Assembly: GCA_029719485.1 (NCBI GenBank)
Contig: CP120722.1
Span: 1,426,001-1,490,000, forward strand
Reading direction: 5' to 3'
From: Kiritimatiellota bacterium B12222
GTDB lineage: Bacteria; Verrucomicrobiota; Kiritimatiellia; SS1-B-03-39; UBA6053
Length of the DNA stretch: 64,000 nt
The notes under the pieces are model-generated. The model saw only the letters and a program-made list of their open reading frames with translations. It was not told the DNA's origin and ran no database searches. Below are positions 1 to 8,610 of this stretch, one piece after another (within the stretch, counting starts at the first letter, position 1; each line of letters begins with the position of its first letter). The translations under genes were made by a program, and so were the position numbers.

Positions 1-22
1 TAAGTATGCTCGGGGAGCGGAT

Positions 23-850
23 TTATTTCTTATGCTCGGGAAAGAGCAAGATGACCTGTGCACGTACCCCCCAATCTTCGGGACCCGCTTCGGGTGATTC
101 AACCCAATAGCGTGCGCCTACAGTGAATTGGACGATTTGAGGACCGAGTCTCATGAGTTGTGAGAGCATGAGGTTGATCGGAACCGACCATTCTTCATTT
201 TCCCAGTCATAGGTTGACTCGGTATTCAGGGTGACGGTGGATTTCGTTTTAGAGATATAACTAATCCCGGGTTGGATGAAGGTGGCATTGATATTATTGC
301 GATCGCTATCACCGGCTACGGACCAAAGATGGTTCCACAACACGCCGTAGGTCCAATGACCTTTTTGTTGCAGAGCCAAACCGGTAGGACCGACACCCCA
401 TTTACCTCCACCGAGTAGATCTTCGGAAGCGGAAGGGTATAACCCTACAGGTCCGAGAGCGAGAATCCAACCATCAACAGGTGCTTTTGGAGAAAAGAAG
501 AAACTTTGGGTAATGTCTCCCAGTCCGGAAGCGCTGTCCCCTTTTACGGTTACGTCCTCTAAATCGATGACAGGAACAATTGTCCGTACGATCAGATTCC
601 AGTCTTCAGAAATGGAAAAAGGGGTGACGGGTTGGATATTTAAATATGATTTTGTGCCATCATCATTAGGCCCCAAATTGGAATCATAGTTGTATTGAAA
701 GGGGACGCTGATGAGAGAGGCCACTGGATTTGCCAGTTGTTTTGCCAATTTCGTGGCTTGTTCACTTTCGGTTTCCGTAGTTTGTGCCTGGGCTGAAACT
801 GCGCAAATGGATGCCACGAGGGATATCATCAATTTGATTTTCTTGTTCAT
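23..850 (-). CDS. Outer-membrane beta-barrel protein, transporter-like
   Basis: The 275-residue product begins with a clear Sec signal peptide (MNKKIKLMISLVASICAVSAQAQ), so it is exported. The mature part is rich in alternating aromatic/polar strands and has a PFQYNYDSNLGPNDDGTKSYL stretch and repeated 'GPVGLYP', 'GKWGVGPTG' and 'GPQIVQFTVGARYWV' turns. This looks like the neuromedin-U-like/MetA-pathway 'transporter' barrels annotated in many Gram-negative genomes. The start is supported by an AGGAG ribosome-binding site about 7 nt upstream. The cargo cannot be told from sequence. The C-terminus ends in EHKK rather than the usual terminal Phe, so insertion in the outer membrane is inferred from strand pattern only. 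Confidence 0.6.
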   Translation of the reverse strand: MNKKIKLMISLVASICAVSAQAQTTETESEQATKLAKQLANPVASLISVPFQYNYDSNLGPNDDGTKSYLNIQPVTPFSISEDWNLIVRTIVPVIDLEDVTVKGDSASGLGDITQSFFFSPKAPVDGWILALGPVGLYPSASEDLLGGGKWGVGPTGLALQQKGHWTYGVLWNHLWSVAGDSDRNNINATFIQPGISYISKTKSTVTLNTESTYDWENEEWSVPINLMLSQLMRLGPQIVQFTVGARYWVESPEAGPEDWGVRAQVILLFPEHKK

Positions 851-1059
851 TCGACTCTCCTGTGAAGCTGTATTCTATAGGTTGTGGTTTTTAGAAATAA
901 GGTTTTTTATCGGCTACCACTATTCTTTTGGCTATGCGAGGGCATTGTTGGGGTAAGGAAAGATTTTATTTCTGATGCGCAGGAGGCCTCGCTGTGCCAC
1001 TAGCCCTTTTGCAGATATGCCGGCGGATTTTCGTTTCCGAGAGGAGGAAAGGGGATGCG

Positions 1060-1096
1060 AAAAAAAAATCTCCACCTGCCTAAGCGGGTGGAGATT
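1060..1096 (-). terminator. Rho-independent terminator of hppA
   Basis: AATCTCCACC pairs with GGTGGAGATT around a short loop. The A-tract at 1060-1068 reads as a U-run on the minus strand. It lies about 20 nt past the hppA stop. Confidence 0.85.
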
Positions 1097-1116
1097 CTGT
1101 AGGGGTGGGAGGGTGG

Positions 1117-3657
1117 TTAGAATCCGATGAAATCGGCAAACACATTTGAGTATTTGACGATCAGTCCTGTGAAAACGACGCTGACCATGGTCATTAACTT
1201 AATCAGGATATTGAGGGAGGGTCCCGAGGTATCTTTAAAGGGGTCTCCTACGGTATCTCCCACCACGCCTGCTTTATGAGCATCGGAGTTTTTGCCTCCG
1301 TGGTGACCTTTCTCGATGTATTTTTTGGCGTTGTCCCAGGCGCCGCCTGCATTATTCAGCATGCAAGCGAGCGTGAAACCTGTGCAAAGTCCGCCAGCCA
1401 ACATGCCCATCACACCGGCCACCCCGAGGATGAGTCCGGTGACCACAGGTACGGCTACGGCGAGGAGGGAGGGGAGGATCATTTCGCGTTGAGCGCCTTT
1501 GGTGGAAATACCCACACAGCGGGCATAATCAGGTTTTTGGTTGCCTTCTAGTATGCCTGGATATTCTTTGAACTGACGTCGCACTTCGCGGACCATATCT
1601 CCGGCAGCGCGTCCGACGGCTTTCATGGTCATGGCGCAGAAGACGAAGCACATCATGGAACCGATGAACAGGCCACAGAGGAGTTTAGGATTGAGGAGGG
1701 TGACGTCGTACACGGCAATGAAGTCGGCAATATGCGATTGACTCACCACCAGTCCCAAAATGTCTCCTTCTGAGGAAATGGCTTTCCCTCCTTCGCGGAT
1801 GATGTTGGCATGGGGCAACATGGCGGCCATGGTTTCGGGGGTATTGAAGAATTGAGTGTGTCCCACGGTAAAGCTGGTATCTTCCGCAAGTTTACTGATC
1901 CAAAGTTTCACTTCTTCGATATAGGCTGCGAGGAGGGCCATGGCGGTGAGGGCCGCGGAGCCGATGGCGAAGCCCTTGCCGGTGGCGGCGGTGGTGTTTC
2001 CGAGCATGTCGAGTTCGTCGGTACGGGCACGAACTTCTTCACCGAGTTTGGCCATTTCCGCATTTCCACCTGCATTGTCGGCGATGGGGCCAAAGGCGTC
2101 AGTGGCCATGATGATGCCGAGGGTGGAGAGCATACCCACGGCTGCAAATCCCACGCCGTAGAGACCGTCAGACATGTTCACAAATCCACCGGAGAGGCCA
2201 AAGGCAAACATGATGCCGAAGACGACAATGATCACGGGCATGCCGACGGAGAACATGCCGACGGCCATGCCGTCAATGATGGTGGTGGCAGGTCCCATTT
2301 CGGCTTGTTCGGCGATTCCTTTGGTGGGGGAGTAGGCATCAGAGGTGTAGTACTCTGTGGATTGACCGATGAGCACTCCGGAAACCAGACCGGCAACGAC
2401 GGCACCGAAAATTCCCCAGCTGATAAACCCACTGAGGACCATCAGCACCAGAATGGCCAAGACAATGAAGGAAGAACCTACGGTGCCGATCAGCAGGGAG
2501 CGCAGTAGATCTTTGGGCCCTGCATCTTCTTTGGTGCGAACGATAAGAATGCCGATCAGAGAGGCGATGATTCCGATGCTGGCGACCATCATGGGCGCAA
2601 TGATTTTGTTCATGTCCAAAATAGGAAGGGCTGCGGCGAGGGCGGCGGTGGCGAGAATGGACCCACAATATGATTCATAGAGGTCGGCGCCCATGCCTGC
2701 GACATCGCCAACGTTATCGCCCACATTGTCGGCGATGGTGGCGGGGTTTCGAGGATCGTCTTCCGGAATGCCGGCTTCCACTTTGCCGACAAGGTCTGCA
2801 CCGACGTCTGCGGCTTTGGTGTAGATGCCCCCCCCTACACGGGCGAAGAGGGCTTGTAGGGAGGCCCCCATACCAAATGTAATCATGGTGGTGGTGATCT
2901 CGGTCATTTTGGCTGAGAGCCAGCGTTCATTTTGGAGCATGTCGGCCGAGAAGGCTACGTCCATACCGGCTTTATGAATGAGTTGGTCGCCCAAGTTCCA
3001 GATATTGTTGTCAAAGAAGTGATTGAGGAGCAAATACCAGAGGGAGATGTCGAGGAGTCCGAAGCCCACCACGACCAATCCCATGACGGCACCGGAGCGG
3101 AAGGCGATTTTAAGTCCGCGGTCTAAGCTGGTACGTGCGCCATGGGCGGTACGCGCAGAGGCCATGGTGGCGGTGCGCATGCCGATATATCCACAAAGAC
3201 CGGAGAAAAATCCACCGGTGAGGAAAGCCACGGGCACAAATCTATTTTGAATGCCGAGCATGGCGAGAATGGTGAATACCACAAATAAAACTGCAAAAAC
3301 GATGCCGACCGCTTTGTATTGGGCACGCAGGTAAGCCATGGCGCCTTCGCGAACATGTCCGGCAATTTCTTTCATGAGGTCTGTGCCCTCATCTTCCTGT
3401 TTCATCCAGTGAAAGAAGTATGCGGCAACGGATAGGGCGACCAAGGCGGAAAGGGGGACCCACCACCAAACTCCGGGCAAGGCCTCTAAAGAGGGTTGGG
3501 CCGCACTCTCCGTTGAGATCAGGTTATGTATGACGAGTCCCACCAGCGCTCCTGCAGCGCAGCCGATGAGAATACCGAGGAGGATGCAGTTTCGGTGGGT
3601 TTTGGGTAAATGAGATTTGAGGAAGGCGTTTAAGGTATCGGGGTCAAAGTAATTCAT
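1117..3657 (-). CDS. hppA: Membrane-bound proton/sodium-translocating pyrophosphatase, K+-dependent type
   Basis: This enzyme couples pyrophosphate hydrolysis to H+ and/or Na+ export across the inner membrane. The substrate-binding signature [11 protein letters not shown] and the following [19 protein letters not shown] block (about residues 284-318) are intact, and about 16 hydrophobic segments are visible. The [10 protein letters not shown] motif has Ala at the fifth position and Gly three later. In the family this marks K+-dependent enzymes; K+-independent ones have Lys there. At about 846 residues it is longer than the usual 650-750, with an N-terminal extension and an extra loop near residues 590-650. 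The start is ambiguous: an in-frame GTG lies at 3664-3666, and neither start has a good Shine-Dalgarno sequence. The ion pumped cannot be decided here. Confidence 0.95.
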   Translation of the reverse strand: MNYFDPDTLNAFLKSHLPKTHRNCILLGILIGCAAGALVGLVIHNLISTESAAQPSLEALPGVWWWVPLSALVALSVAAYFFHWMKQEDEGTDLMKEIAGHVREGAMAYLRAQYKAVGIVFAVLFVVFTILAMLGIQNRFVPVAFLTGGFFSGLCGYIGMRTATMASARTAHGARTSLDRGLKIAFRSGAVMGLVVVGFGLLDISLWYLLLNHFFDNNIWNLGDQLIHKAGMDVAFSADMLQNERWLSAKMTEITTTMITFGMGASLQALFARVGGGIYTKAADVGADLVGKVEAGIPEDDPRNPATIADNVGDNVGDVAGMGADLYESYCGSILATAALAAALPILDMNKIIAPMMVASIGIIASLIGILIVRTKEDAGPKDLLRSLLIGTVGSSFIVLAILVLMVLSGFISWGIFGAVVAGLVSGVLIGQSTEYYTSDAYSPTKGIAEQAEMGPATTIIDGMAVGMFSVGMPVIIVVFGIMFAFGLSGGFVNMSDGLYGVGFAAVGMLSTLGIIMATDAFGPIADNAGGNAEMAKLGEEVRARTDELDMLGNTTAATGKGFAIGSAALTAMALLAAYIEEVKLWISKLAEDTSFTVGHTQFFNTPETMAAMLPHANIIREGGKAISSEGDILGLVVSQSHIADFIAVYDVTLLNPKLLCGLFIGSMMCFVFCAMTMKAVGRAAGDMVREVRRQFKEYPGILEGNQKPDYARCVGISTKGAQREMILPSLLAVAVPVVTGLILGVAGVMGMLAGGLCTGFTLACMLNNAGGAWDNAKKYIEKGHHGGKNSDAHKAGVVGDTVGDPFKDTSGPSLNILIKLMTMVSVVFTGLIVKYSNVFADFIGF

Positions 3658-3666
3658 AAGAAACAC

Positions 3667-4022
3667 GAGAAAGAAAAGGTGATGAAAATGAAAGACCGTC
3701 CTCTGAATGATTCGGAGGACTCTGCAGGGGCAGGGGATGGAATGAATACGAACAGAACGGGTGGTTCTGTGATGACCTCTTTCCTAAGACCGAGGGCTCA
3801 ATACTTTTTAGAGCGGAGGGGATCCGCTACCCCATAGTGAACCTTGTATTTACCGGTAACTGTGGGCGTAGGGTTGTAAGTTGGATCATGGATCTCCTCG
3901 ATTAAGTGTTAACGAGACAACCTTTATCCTATTTATAGGGATATGCTGTCAATATGTAACTGCAATTGATTCGATTTGAAACTCAAATGCATTCTCAGCG
4001 AGGCGAGGGAAATGAAGGGTGC
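3667..4022. other. 356-bp gene-free region holding the hppA leader and promoter
   Basis: No credible coding frame. It separates hppA from the 3' end of the alpha/beta hydrolase gene. It contains a promoter-like pair at 3923-3952 and, close to hppA, a strong hairpin at about 3692-3714 (GTCCTC-T-GAA paired with TTC-C/G-GAGGAC). A transcript from the promoter would have about 260 nt of leader. I recognised no known riboswitch class. Confidence 0.5.
3923..3952 (-). promoter_or_regulatory. Sigma-70-type promoter, probably for hppA
   Basis: On the minus strand a perfect TTGACA (3947-3952) is followed after 18 bp by GATAAA (3923-3928). It faces hppA. Confidence 0.5.
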
Positions 4023-4898
4023 TCAGGGCTTGAGTTTATCCGGGGCTGAGGCTTCGAAAAATTCGATAATTTTGGGTTGGATCTGTTCTGGATATCGGAA
4101 GATGGCGTCGCAATGCCCCGCTTCGGGAATGATCCAAAGGGAAGAGTTATCCGGGGCGAGTTTGTGAAGGGCTTGGCTGTGGCTATCGGGGATCACGGGG
4201 TCGTTTTGCCCATGCATAAATAAAATGGGGAGGTCTTGGAGGAGGGGCAGGGCATCTTGGGCGTTATAACTACTGCTGACCAAGGCTGGGCGGAAGAGTC
4301 GTAAAGGTTGAAGGTACCAGGGGAATTGTTTCAATTTGTCCGAGGTGATTTTTCCGTAACTGCTGAAGGTGGAATCAATGATGGCGGCATTGACGGGTAC
4401 AGAGCTGCGGGCCATGGCTTGTAAGCCGACGGTGCCTCCCAGGCTTTGTGCCCACACATATAAGGGTAGCTCGGAGACACCGGGTTGTTGGCTGACGGCT
4501 TTCAGCGCGGCCATGCCGTCTCTGATAAGTCCTTTTCGATCTGGAACGCCATGGGATTTTCCGTAACCCCGATAATCAAAAACGAATACGTTGTAGCCTT
4601 GGGCGGGTAACCACTCCACATATTGTACATGGGTGCTCATATTTTGAGCGTTGCCATGAAAATGCAGGATGGTGCCTTTAGGGTTTTGGGCGGGGAGCCA
4701 CCAAGCGGACAACAGCACGCCATCGGAAGCGGTAAAGCTTAGCTCCTCAAAGGTGATGTCCCGGGTGTCGGGGGTTGGGGCCATGCGACGGGAGGGTTGA
4801 TAAAAGATGCGATTTGCACAACCGCTCCAGAGCAAGAGTCCCGCCAGCAGACAGCATCCACGGAGGATGAGTTTTTTAAGGGATCCAATCGCTGCCAT
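4023..4898 (-). CDS. Alpha/beta hydrolase, lipoprotein-like, ABHD13/17-like
   Basis: Serine hydrolase of the BAAT/ABHD17-like group. Visible features are the FDYRGYGKSHG block, the nucleophile elbow AQSLGG (Ser), the acid region MHGQNDPVIP (Asp) and the catalytic His in EAGHCD. The start at 4898 gives a signal sequence (MAAIGSLKKLILRGCCLLAGLLL) ending WSGC, a weak lipobox, so it is probably a membrane-anchored periplasmic enzyme. In-frame starts up to 4958 exist but would put a charged tail ahead of the signal. The gene overlaps the 3' end of the nuclease gene by 23 nt and lacks its own Shine-Dalgarno, so translational coupling is likely. The substrate is unknown. Confidence 0.8.
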   Translation of the reverse strand: MAAIGSLKKLILRGCCLLAGLLLWSGCANRIFYQPSRRMAPTPDTRDITFEELSFTASDGVLLSAWWLPAQNPKGTILHFHGNAQNMSTHVQYVEWLPAQGYNVFVFDYRGYGKSHGVPDRKGLIRDGMAALKAVSQQPGVSELPLYVWAQSLGGTVGLQAMARSSVPVNAAIIDSTFSSYGKITSDKLKQFPWYLQPLRLFRPALVSSSYNAQDALPLLQDLPILFMHGQNDPVIPDSHSQALHKLAPDNSSLWIIPEAGHCDAIFRYPEQIQPKIIEFFEASAPDKLKP

Positions 4899-7584
4899 GG
4901 TGGAGGAGGGGCGTGTAGTCGTCATAGAGGGTTGCTTTTGAGGTAGGGTGCCACACATGGGCTTTGATCAGGCGAATGACTTCTTCCAAACAAACTTCTG
5001 CAGGGATGGCAAGATCAGCTTCGTCTCTCCAGCCTTCGATTTTGGTGTCTTTAACGGATTTAGGTAGGTTGAAATAACATACCGTTAAGGGTTGGTCTGG
5101 ATCGATTTCGGATGCGGTTGTGGCCAGCCAGCGATACAGGGGTAATTGGAGGTTGGTCCATTGTTTGGTTTTATTTTTGAATTCGAGTTGAATGCTTTCG
5201 CGTCCTTCCCGTGGGGTTCCCAAGTGGGTTTGCACGGGGGCTTTGGGACTGTCACTGCTTTTATAGTCGATGATGCGGAAGCCGAGTTCGGGATGGACAT
5301 CGATGCGGTCAATTTTTCCGACGATGGTGATGCCCTGGCATTCCCGTTCTAGTTTTTGTTCGGTGGCGATGGTTTTCCATCCTTCTTCCCAGAGGTCGAG
5401 TTGGACGGGTCCGGCGGCGCGAAGACGGGCGAGGGCTGAATGTCGGAAAACCTGCATGGACATGCGGCCAGCATCGCCAAGTTGCTTGAACATGCATGTC
5501 TCGAGTTGTTCGGTGCAACGTTGTTGCCATTGCTCTAAAGAGCAGGGGCCTTGAGCAACGACTTGCTGGAGGACTTCGTGAAGCAAGGTTCCGAAAATGG
5601 CGGCGTTGGGTTCGGTTTCGATGTCGTCATTGCAACGGAGCTTCAGGATTTCTGAAAGGTAAAAGCGGGTGGGGCAGGCGAGATAGCTGTTGATGGCGGA
5701 AACGGACAAGCGCTCAGGTGTTTTTTGTTCTATATGTTCGGGATGTAACAGGAGTCCAGCTTTGGGGGCAGGTTGTAAAGGAGGTGGAGGGGGTTCGGAG
5801 AAGAGCAGGGCGGAGCGTTGGAGCAGGGTTGAGTCCTCACAGGCGAAGAGGAGGCGTGAGGGCAGTTGAGGACCTCCTTCCCGATCACGTTTAAGGACCC
5901 AGACGCGTACCTGTCCGGGAGCGCGGCTCATGATCATACAGTGAAAAAGATAGCTGTCACGGGCCAACCAATCTCGGTCGCTGCGCAGTCCCAATTCTTC
6001 GCGCAATTGATTGGGTAGGAAGGGGTCGGGTTTATTGACGGCGGGTACTTTGCCTTCCTGAAAACCGGTGAGCAATAAGCTGGGTGCGGGATGGTAGGCG
6101 AGTTCCAGCCAGCCTTCGGCGGTGAAGGTGCCTTCGACCCGTGGGGGATCAACGGCTTCATTTTTGAGCACTTGTAGGAGGACCGTTGCCGAGGGGCCTT
6201 GGCCTTCTTTTTGGCGACGGGCGGCTTCCTGCAAGAGATCGGCAAGCTTGTGGACTTGTCGAAGCTGATAGCGTTCGGCGGGGAGTTGAGGATTGAGTTC
6301 GCGTCCCTGGTGAATTTCTTCGAGCATTTCGAGGATACCGATGGGATCTTCTACTGAAACCCATTGTTTCATTTTCTTCCAGGCGGTTTTCAAGGAGCCT
6401 TCGGGGAGGAGTTGTGAAACGGTCTCCATATTTTCAGGAAAAGAATGGGTGGCGAATTTTTCCCAATCGCGTAACAGACCCATGGGATTATCGGGTTGCA
6501 AAGCTTTGAGCAGTTCGGGTTGACGCCATAATTTTCTCAAACTCACGGGATCCAAGTGGGTACGATGATCTTGGAGGGCGCTGAGCAGTCGCAGGTCTGG
6601 ACTGTCGGAGAGTTTGGCGGGTTTGGGATGGTAAAGTTCGTGGCCGGCGGCCTGAATGCACTGTTGGATAGGGTAAAGCAATTGATCGTCCAACAGGCCG
6701 AAGGCGAGGTTAGGGTGGTCGGGCATGTCGCGGAGGAGTTCTTCGAGGCGAATGCAGAGTGCGCTGGGATCTGCGAGGCATTCGATCCAGCCTTGAGGTT
6801 CTTCAGGGCGTCCCAAGAAACGAGTTTGCCAACTGATATCCGGGCTACCCCAGGCATCAAAATGATCGGCTTCAGATGGGGGGGCATGGATCCAAACTTC
6901 GATTTCAATGTCGGGATCATTGTCCAATTCTTGGAGGCGGGACAAGATCACGGGAGAGGGATCAGGCACTCCGGCTAGGATCAGTTTTTTAATGCGGGTG
7001 GGGGGGCGGAAGTCTGCCAAGCTTTGACGTTTGGCATCGGTGGGGTCGATGAACCCTGCGGCCGCAAGCGTTTCGCGATAGAGGGTTTCCAGTTTGGCCA
7101 AATCCTGCCAGCGTTCCTGTTCGGAACTGAGGAGGGGAGAGGATGCGACGGAGGACAAATCCAAGCCCGCGTCCAAGAGTTCTTCACGCAAGCGTTGGAG
7201 GCGCTGACCAAACTCTAAAGCGATGGAGGGGGAAAAGGGTTCGGTTTGTTGGGGTAACAGGGCGGGAAGGCTTTCGGGGTCGATGCCGGTGAGGGTTTGT
7301 TGCCAGGCGGGCATCCAGTCGAATGCGTGGGCGATGGGGCTGTCTTCGCTGGGTTGTAGCAGGAAAGAGGGGGGATGCACTTCCATGGACAATAAGGCGG
7401 TGCCGCCGCGTTCGCGCCAGGTGGTGGCGAGGTATTCGCGTAAGCGGCGTCCGGCCTGTTGGGTGGGTGCCAGCAGCAGGCTTTCACCGAGGTCTAAAGG
7501 ACCCCTTCCGGTAGGGGGGAGGAGTTTGTCGGCTAAAGCGGGGAGTAAGGGAGTGGACCAGTCCAGGAATTCGCGATGGGGCAT
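4876..7584 (-). CDS. PD-(D/E)XK nuclease family protein, AddB/RexB-like
   Basis: About 902 residues. The N-terminal half has a helicase-like layout without a Walker motif (the PTQQAGRRLREYL stretch stands where AddB-type proteins keep a P-loop remnant), followed by a UvrD-like middle with LLLTGFQEGKVPA. The C-terminal part is a RecB-family nuclease domain: INSYLACPTRFYLSEILKLR, then GKIDRID, then RIIDYKSS, which carries the catalytic Asp and Lys. I do not see the CxxC cysteines that AddB uses for its 4Fe-4S cluster near the C-terminus. No AddA/RecB-like helicase lies nearby, so a role in double-strand break processing is inferred from fold only. A second in-frame start at 7635 would add 17 residues. 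Confidence 0.75.
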   Translation of the reverse strand: MPHREFLDWSTPLLPALADKLLPPTGRGPLDLGESLLLAPTQQAGRRLREYLATTWRERGGTALLSMEVHPPSFLLQPSEDSPIAHAFDWMPAWQQTLTGIDPESLPALLPQQTEPFSPSIALEFGQRLQRLREELLDAGLDLSSVASSPLLSSEQERWQDLAKLETLYRETLAAAGFIDPTDAKRQSLADFRPPTRIKKLILAGVPDPSPVILSRLQELDNDPDIEIEVWIHAPPSEADHFDAWGSPDISWQTRFLGRPEEPQGWIECLADPSALCIRLEELLRDMPDHPNLAFGLLDDQLLYPIQQCIQAAGHELYHPKPAKLSDSPDLRLLSALQDHRTHLDPVSLRKLWRQPELLKALQPDNPMGLLRDWEKFATHSFPENMETVSQLLPEGSLKTAWKKMKQWVSVEDPIGILEMLEEIHQGRELNPQLPAERYQLRQVHKLADLLQEAARRQKEGQGPSATVLLQVLKNEAVDPPRVEGTFTAEGWLELAYHPAPSLLLTGFQEGKVPAVNKPDPFLPNQLREELGLRSDRDWLARDSYLFHCMIMSRAPGQVRVWVLKRDREGGPQLPSRLLFACEDSTLLQRSALLFSEPPPPPLQPAPKAGLLLHPEHIEQKTPERLSVSAINSYLACPTRFYLSEILKLRCNDDIETEPNAAIFGTLLHEVLQQVVAQGPCSLEQWQQRCTEQLETCMFKQLGDAGRMSMQVFRHSALARLRAAGPVQLDLWEEGWKTIATEQKLERECQGITIVGKIDRIDVHPELGFRIIDYKSSDSPKAPVQTHLGTPREGRESIQLEFKNKTKQWTNLQLPLYRWLATTASEIDPDQPLTVCYFNLPKSVKDTKIEGWRDEADLAIPAEVCLEEVIRLIKAHVWHPTSKATLYDDYTPLLHHGSDWIP

Positions 7585-7665
7585 GGAAATGAATCTAGAG
7601 GGTGCAGCCTGATTTGGCAAGCATGCACCCGGCAACAGCTGAAGTTTTAGTGGAGGATCAAGAGA

Positions 7666-8328
7666 TCAATCGCGACTTACAAACACCAGGACCAAGGAAT
7701 AAAAACAGAGGACCAGATTAAACAGGGGGACTTGGAGGTTGGGAGGCAGGGCATAGACCATGGTGACGGCGGGCACCCAGACGATCCAGGCGCTGACTTG
7801 AACGGTGACATACTTGCGTTTCAGTTCGGCCCCATTCAATTTGCGCCAGTCGTAGGATGCATTTTTCCACGCGAAGAAGAAAACACAGTTGGGGGTGGCC
7901 CACAGCAAGTTGTAGGGGATTTGATCGACCAGCATTTTGGAGAGGAGGACTCGCAGGGTGGGTTCTGAACCGAACCAGATGGTTTGGTAGGTGTAGAGTC
8001 GGTCGACAATAAAACCTTGTAGGGACCAAAATGCTAAATAAAAGCAGAGGTTTTCTAGTCTTTTCCCCGGGGGGATGCGTCCGCGATAGACCAAAACGAT
8101 CCAGGGGATGAGTCCTCCGAAACAGGCGGTGGAAAGGACACTAAAGAGAATGCCCCCTTCCTTTTTCAATTGTCCAATACCCTCAAAGAGGGGGGTGAGG
8201 GCAGGAACCAGAAAGTAACAACAGAGAATGCCGGCGGCAAAAAGTTGTAAAATGACTGCGGGAAATCGATTTTGATAAAACGCGGCCTTCAGAAGGTTGT
8301 GGATGGAAAGGTGAGACGGGGATGGCAT
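7666..8328 (-). CDS. Small integral membrane protein, possibly Mpv17/PMP22-like
   Basis: 220 residues with four to five hydrophobic segments and no signal peptide. The second half (DQIPYNLLWATPNCVFFFAW, then VSAWIVWVPAVTMVYALPP and LQVPLFNLVLCFYSLVLVF) resembles the DQ..P / W.P..N..VP layout of Mpv17/PMP22 proteins, but similarity is weak. It sits 81 nt upstream of the nuclease gene on the same strand and may be cotranscribed with it. Function unknown. Confidence 0.55.
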   Translation of the reverse strand: MPSPSHLSIHNLLKAAFYQNRFPAVILQLFAAGILCCYFLVPALTPLFEGIGQLKKEGGILFSVLSTACFGGLIPWIVLVYRGRIPPGKRLENLCFYLAFWSLQGFIVDRLYTYQTIWFGSEPTLRVLLSKMLVDQIPYNLLWATPNCVFFFAWKNASYDWRKLNGAELKRKYVTVQVSAWIVWVPAVTMVYALPPNLQVPLFNLVLCFYSLVLVFVSRD

Positions 8329-8610
8329 AGGAGGGAGCGGGAATGTTGATGGTGTGGTTACCCTAATCAGGCTGGAAAAACGATTCCTTTGCGAGTCGAT
8401 TCCGTAGCCAAACGGGACAAGCGCTTTGCGTGGAAGACCTTTGGTAAATCGATGGGGAAAAGAAGGGGGAATCCTATAAAATAATGTAGGATCAGCTTGC
8501 GAAAAAAGAGAGGGGGTAAAATGACGAAAAATAAAGGATTTAGGTGAGATTTAGGCAATTTTGATGCCCTTTTCTTGACTTTGTGCACATCAAGATGAAT
8601 ATGTCCCCCC

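Noticed and set aside
1810..2508. 232-residue His/Gly-rich plus-strand frame
   Set aside because: Antisense shadow of hppA, whose motifs on the other strand are unmistakable.
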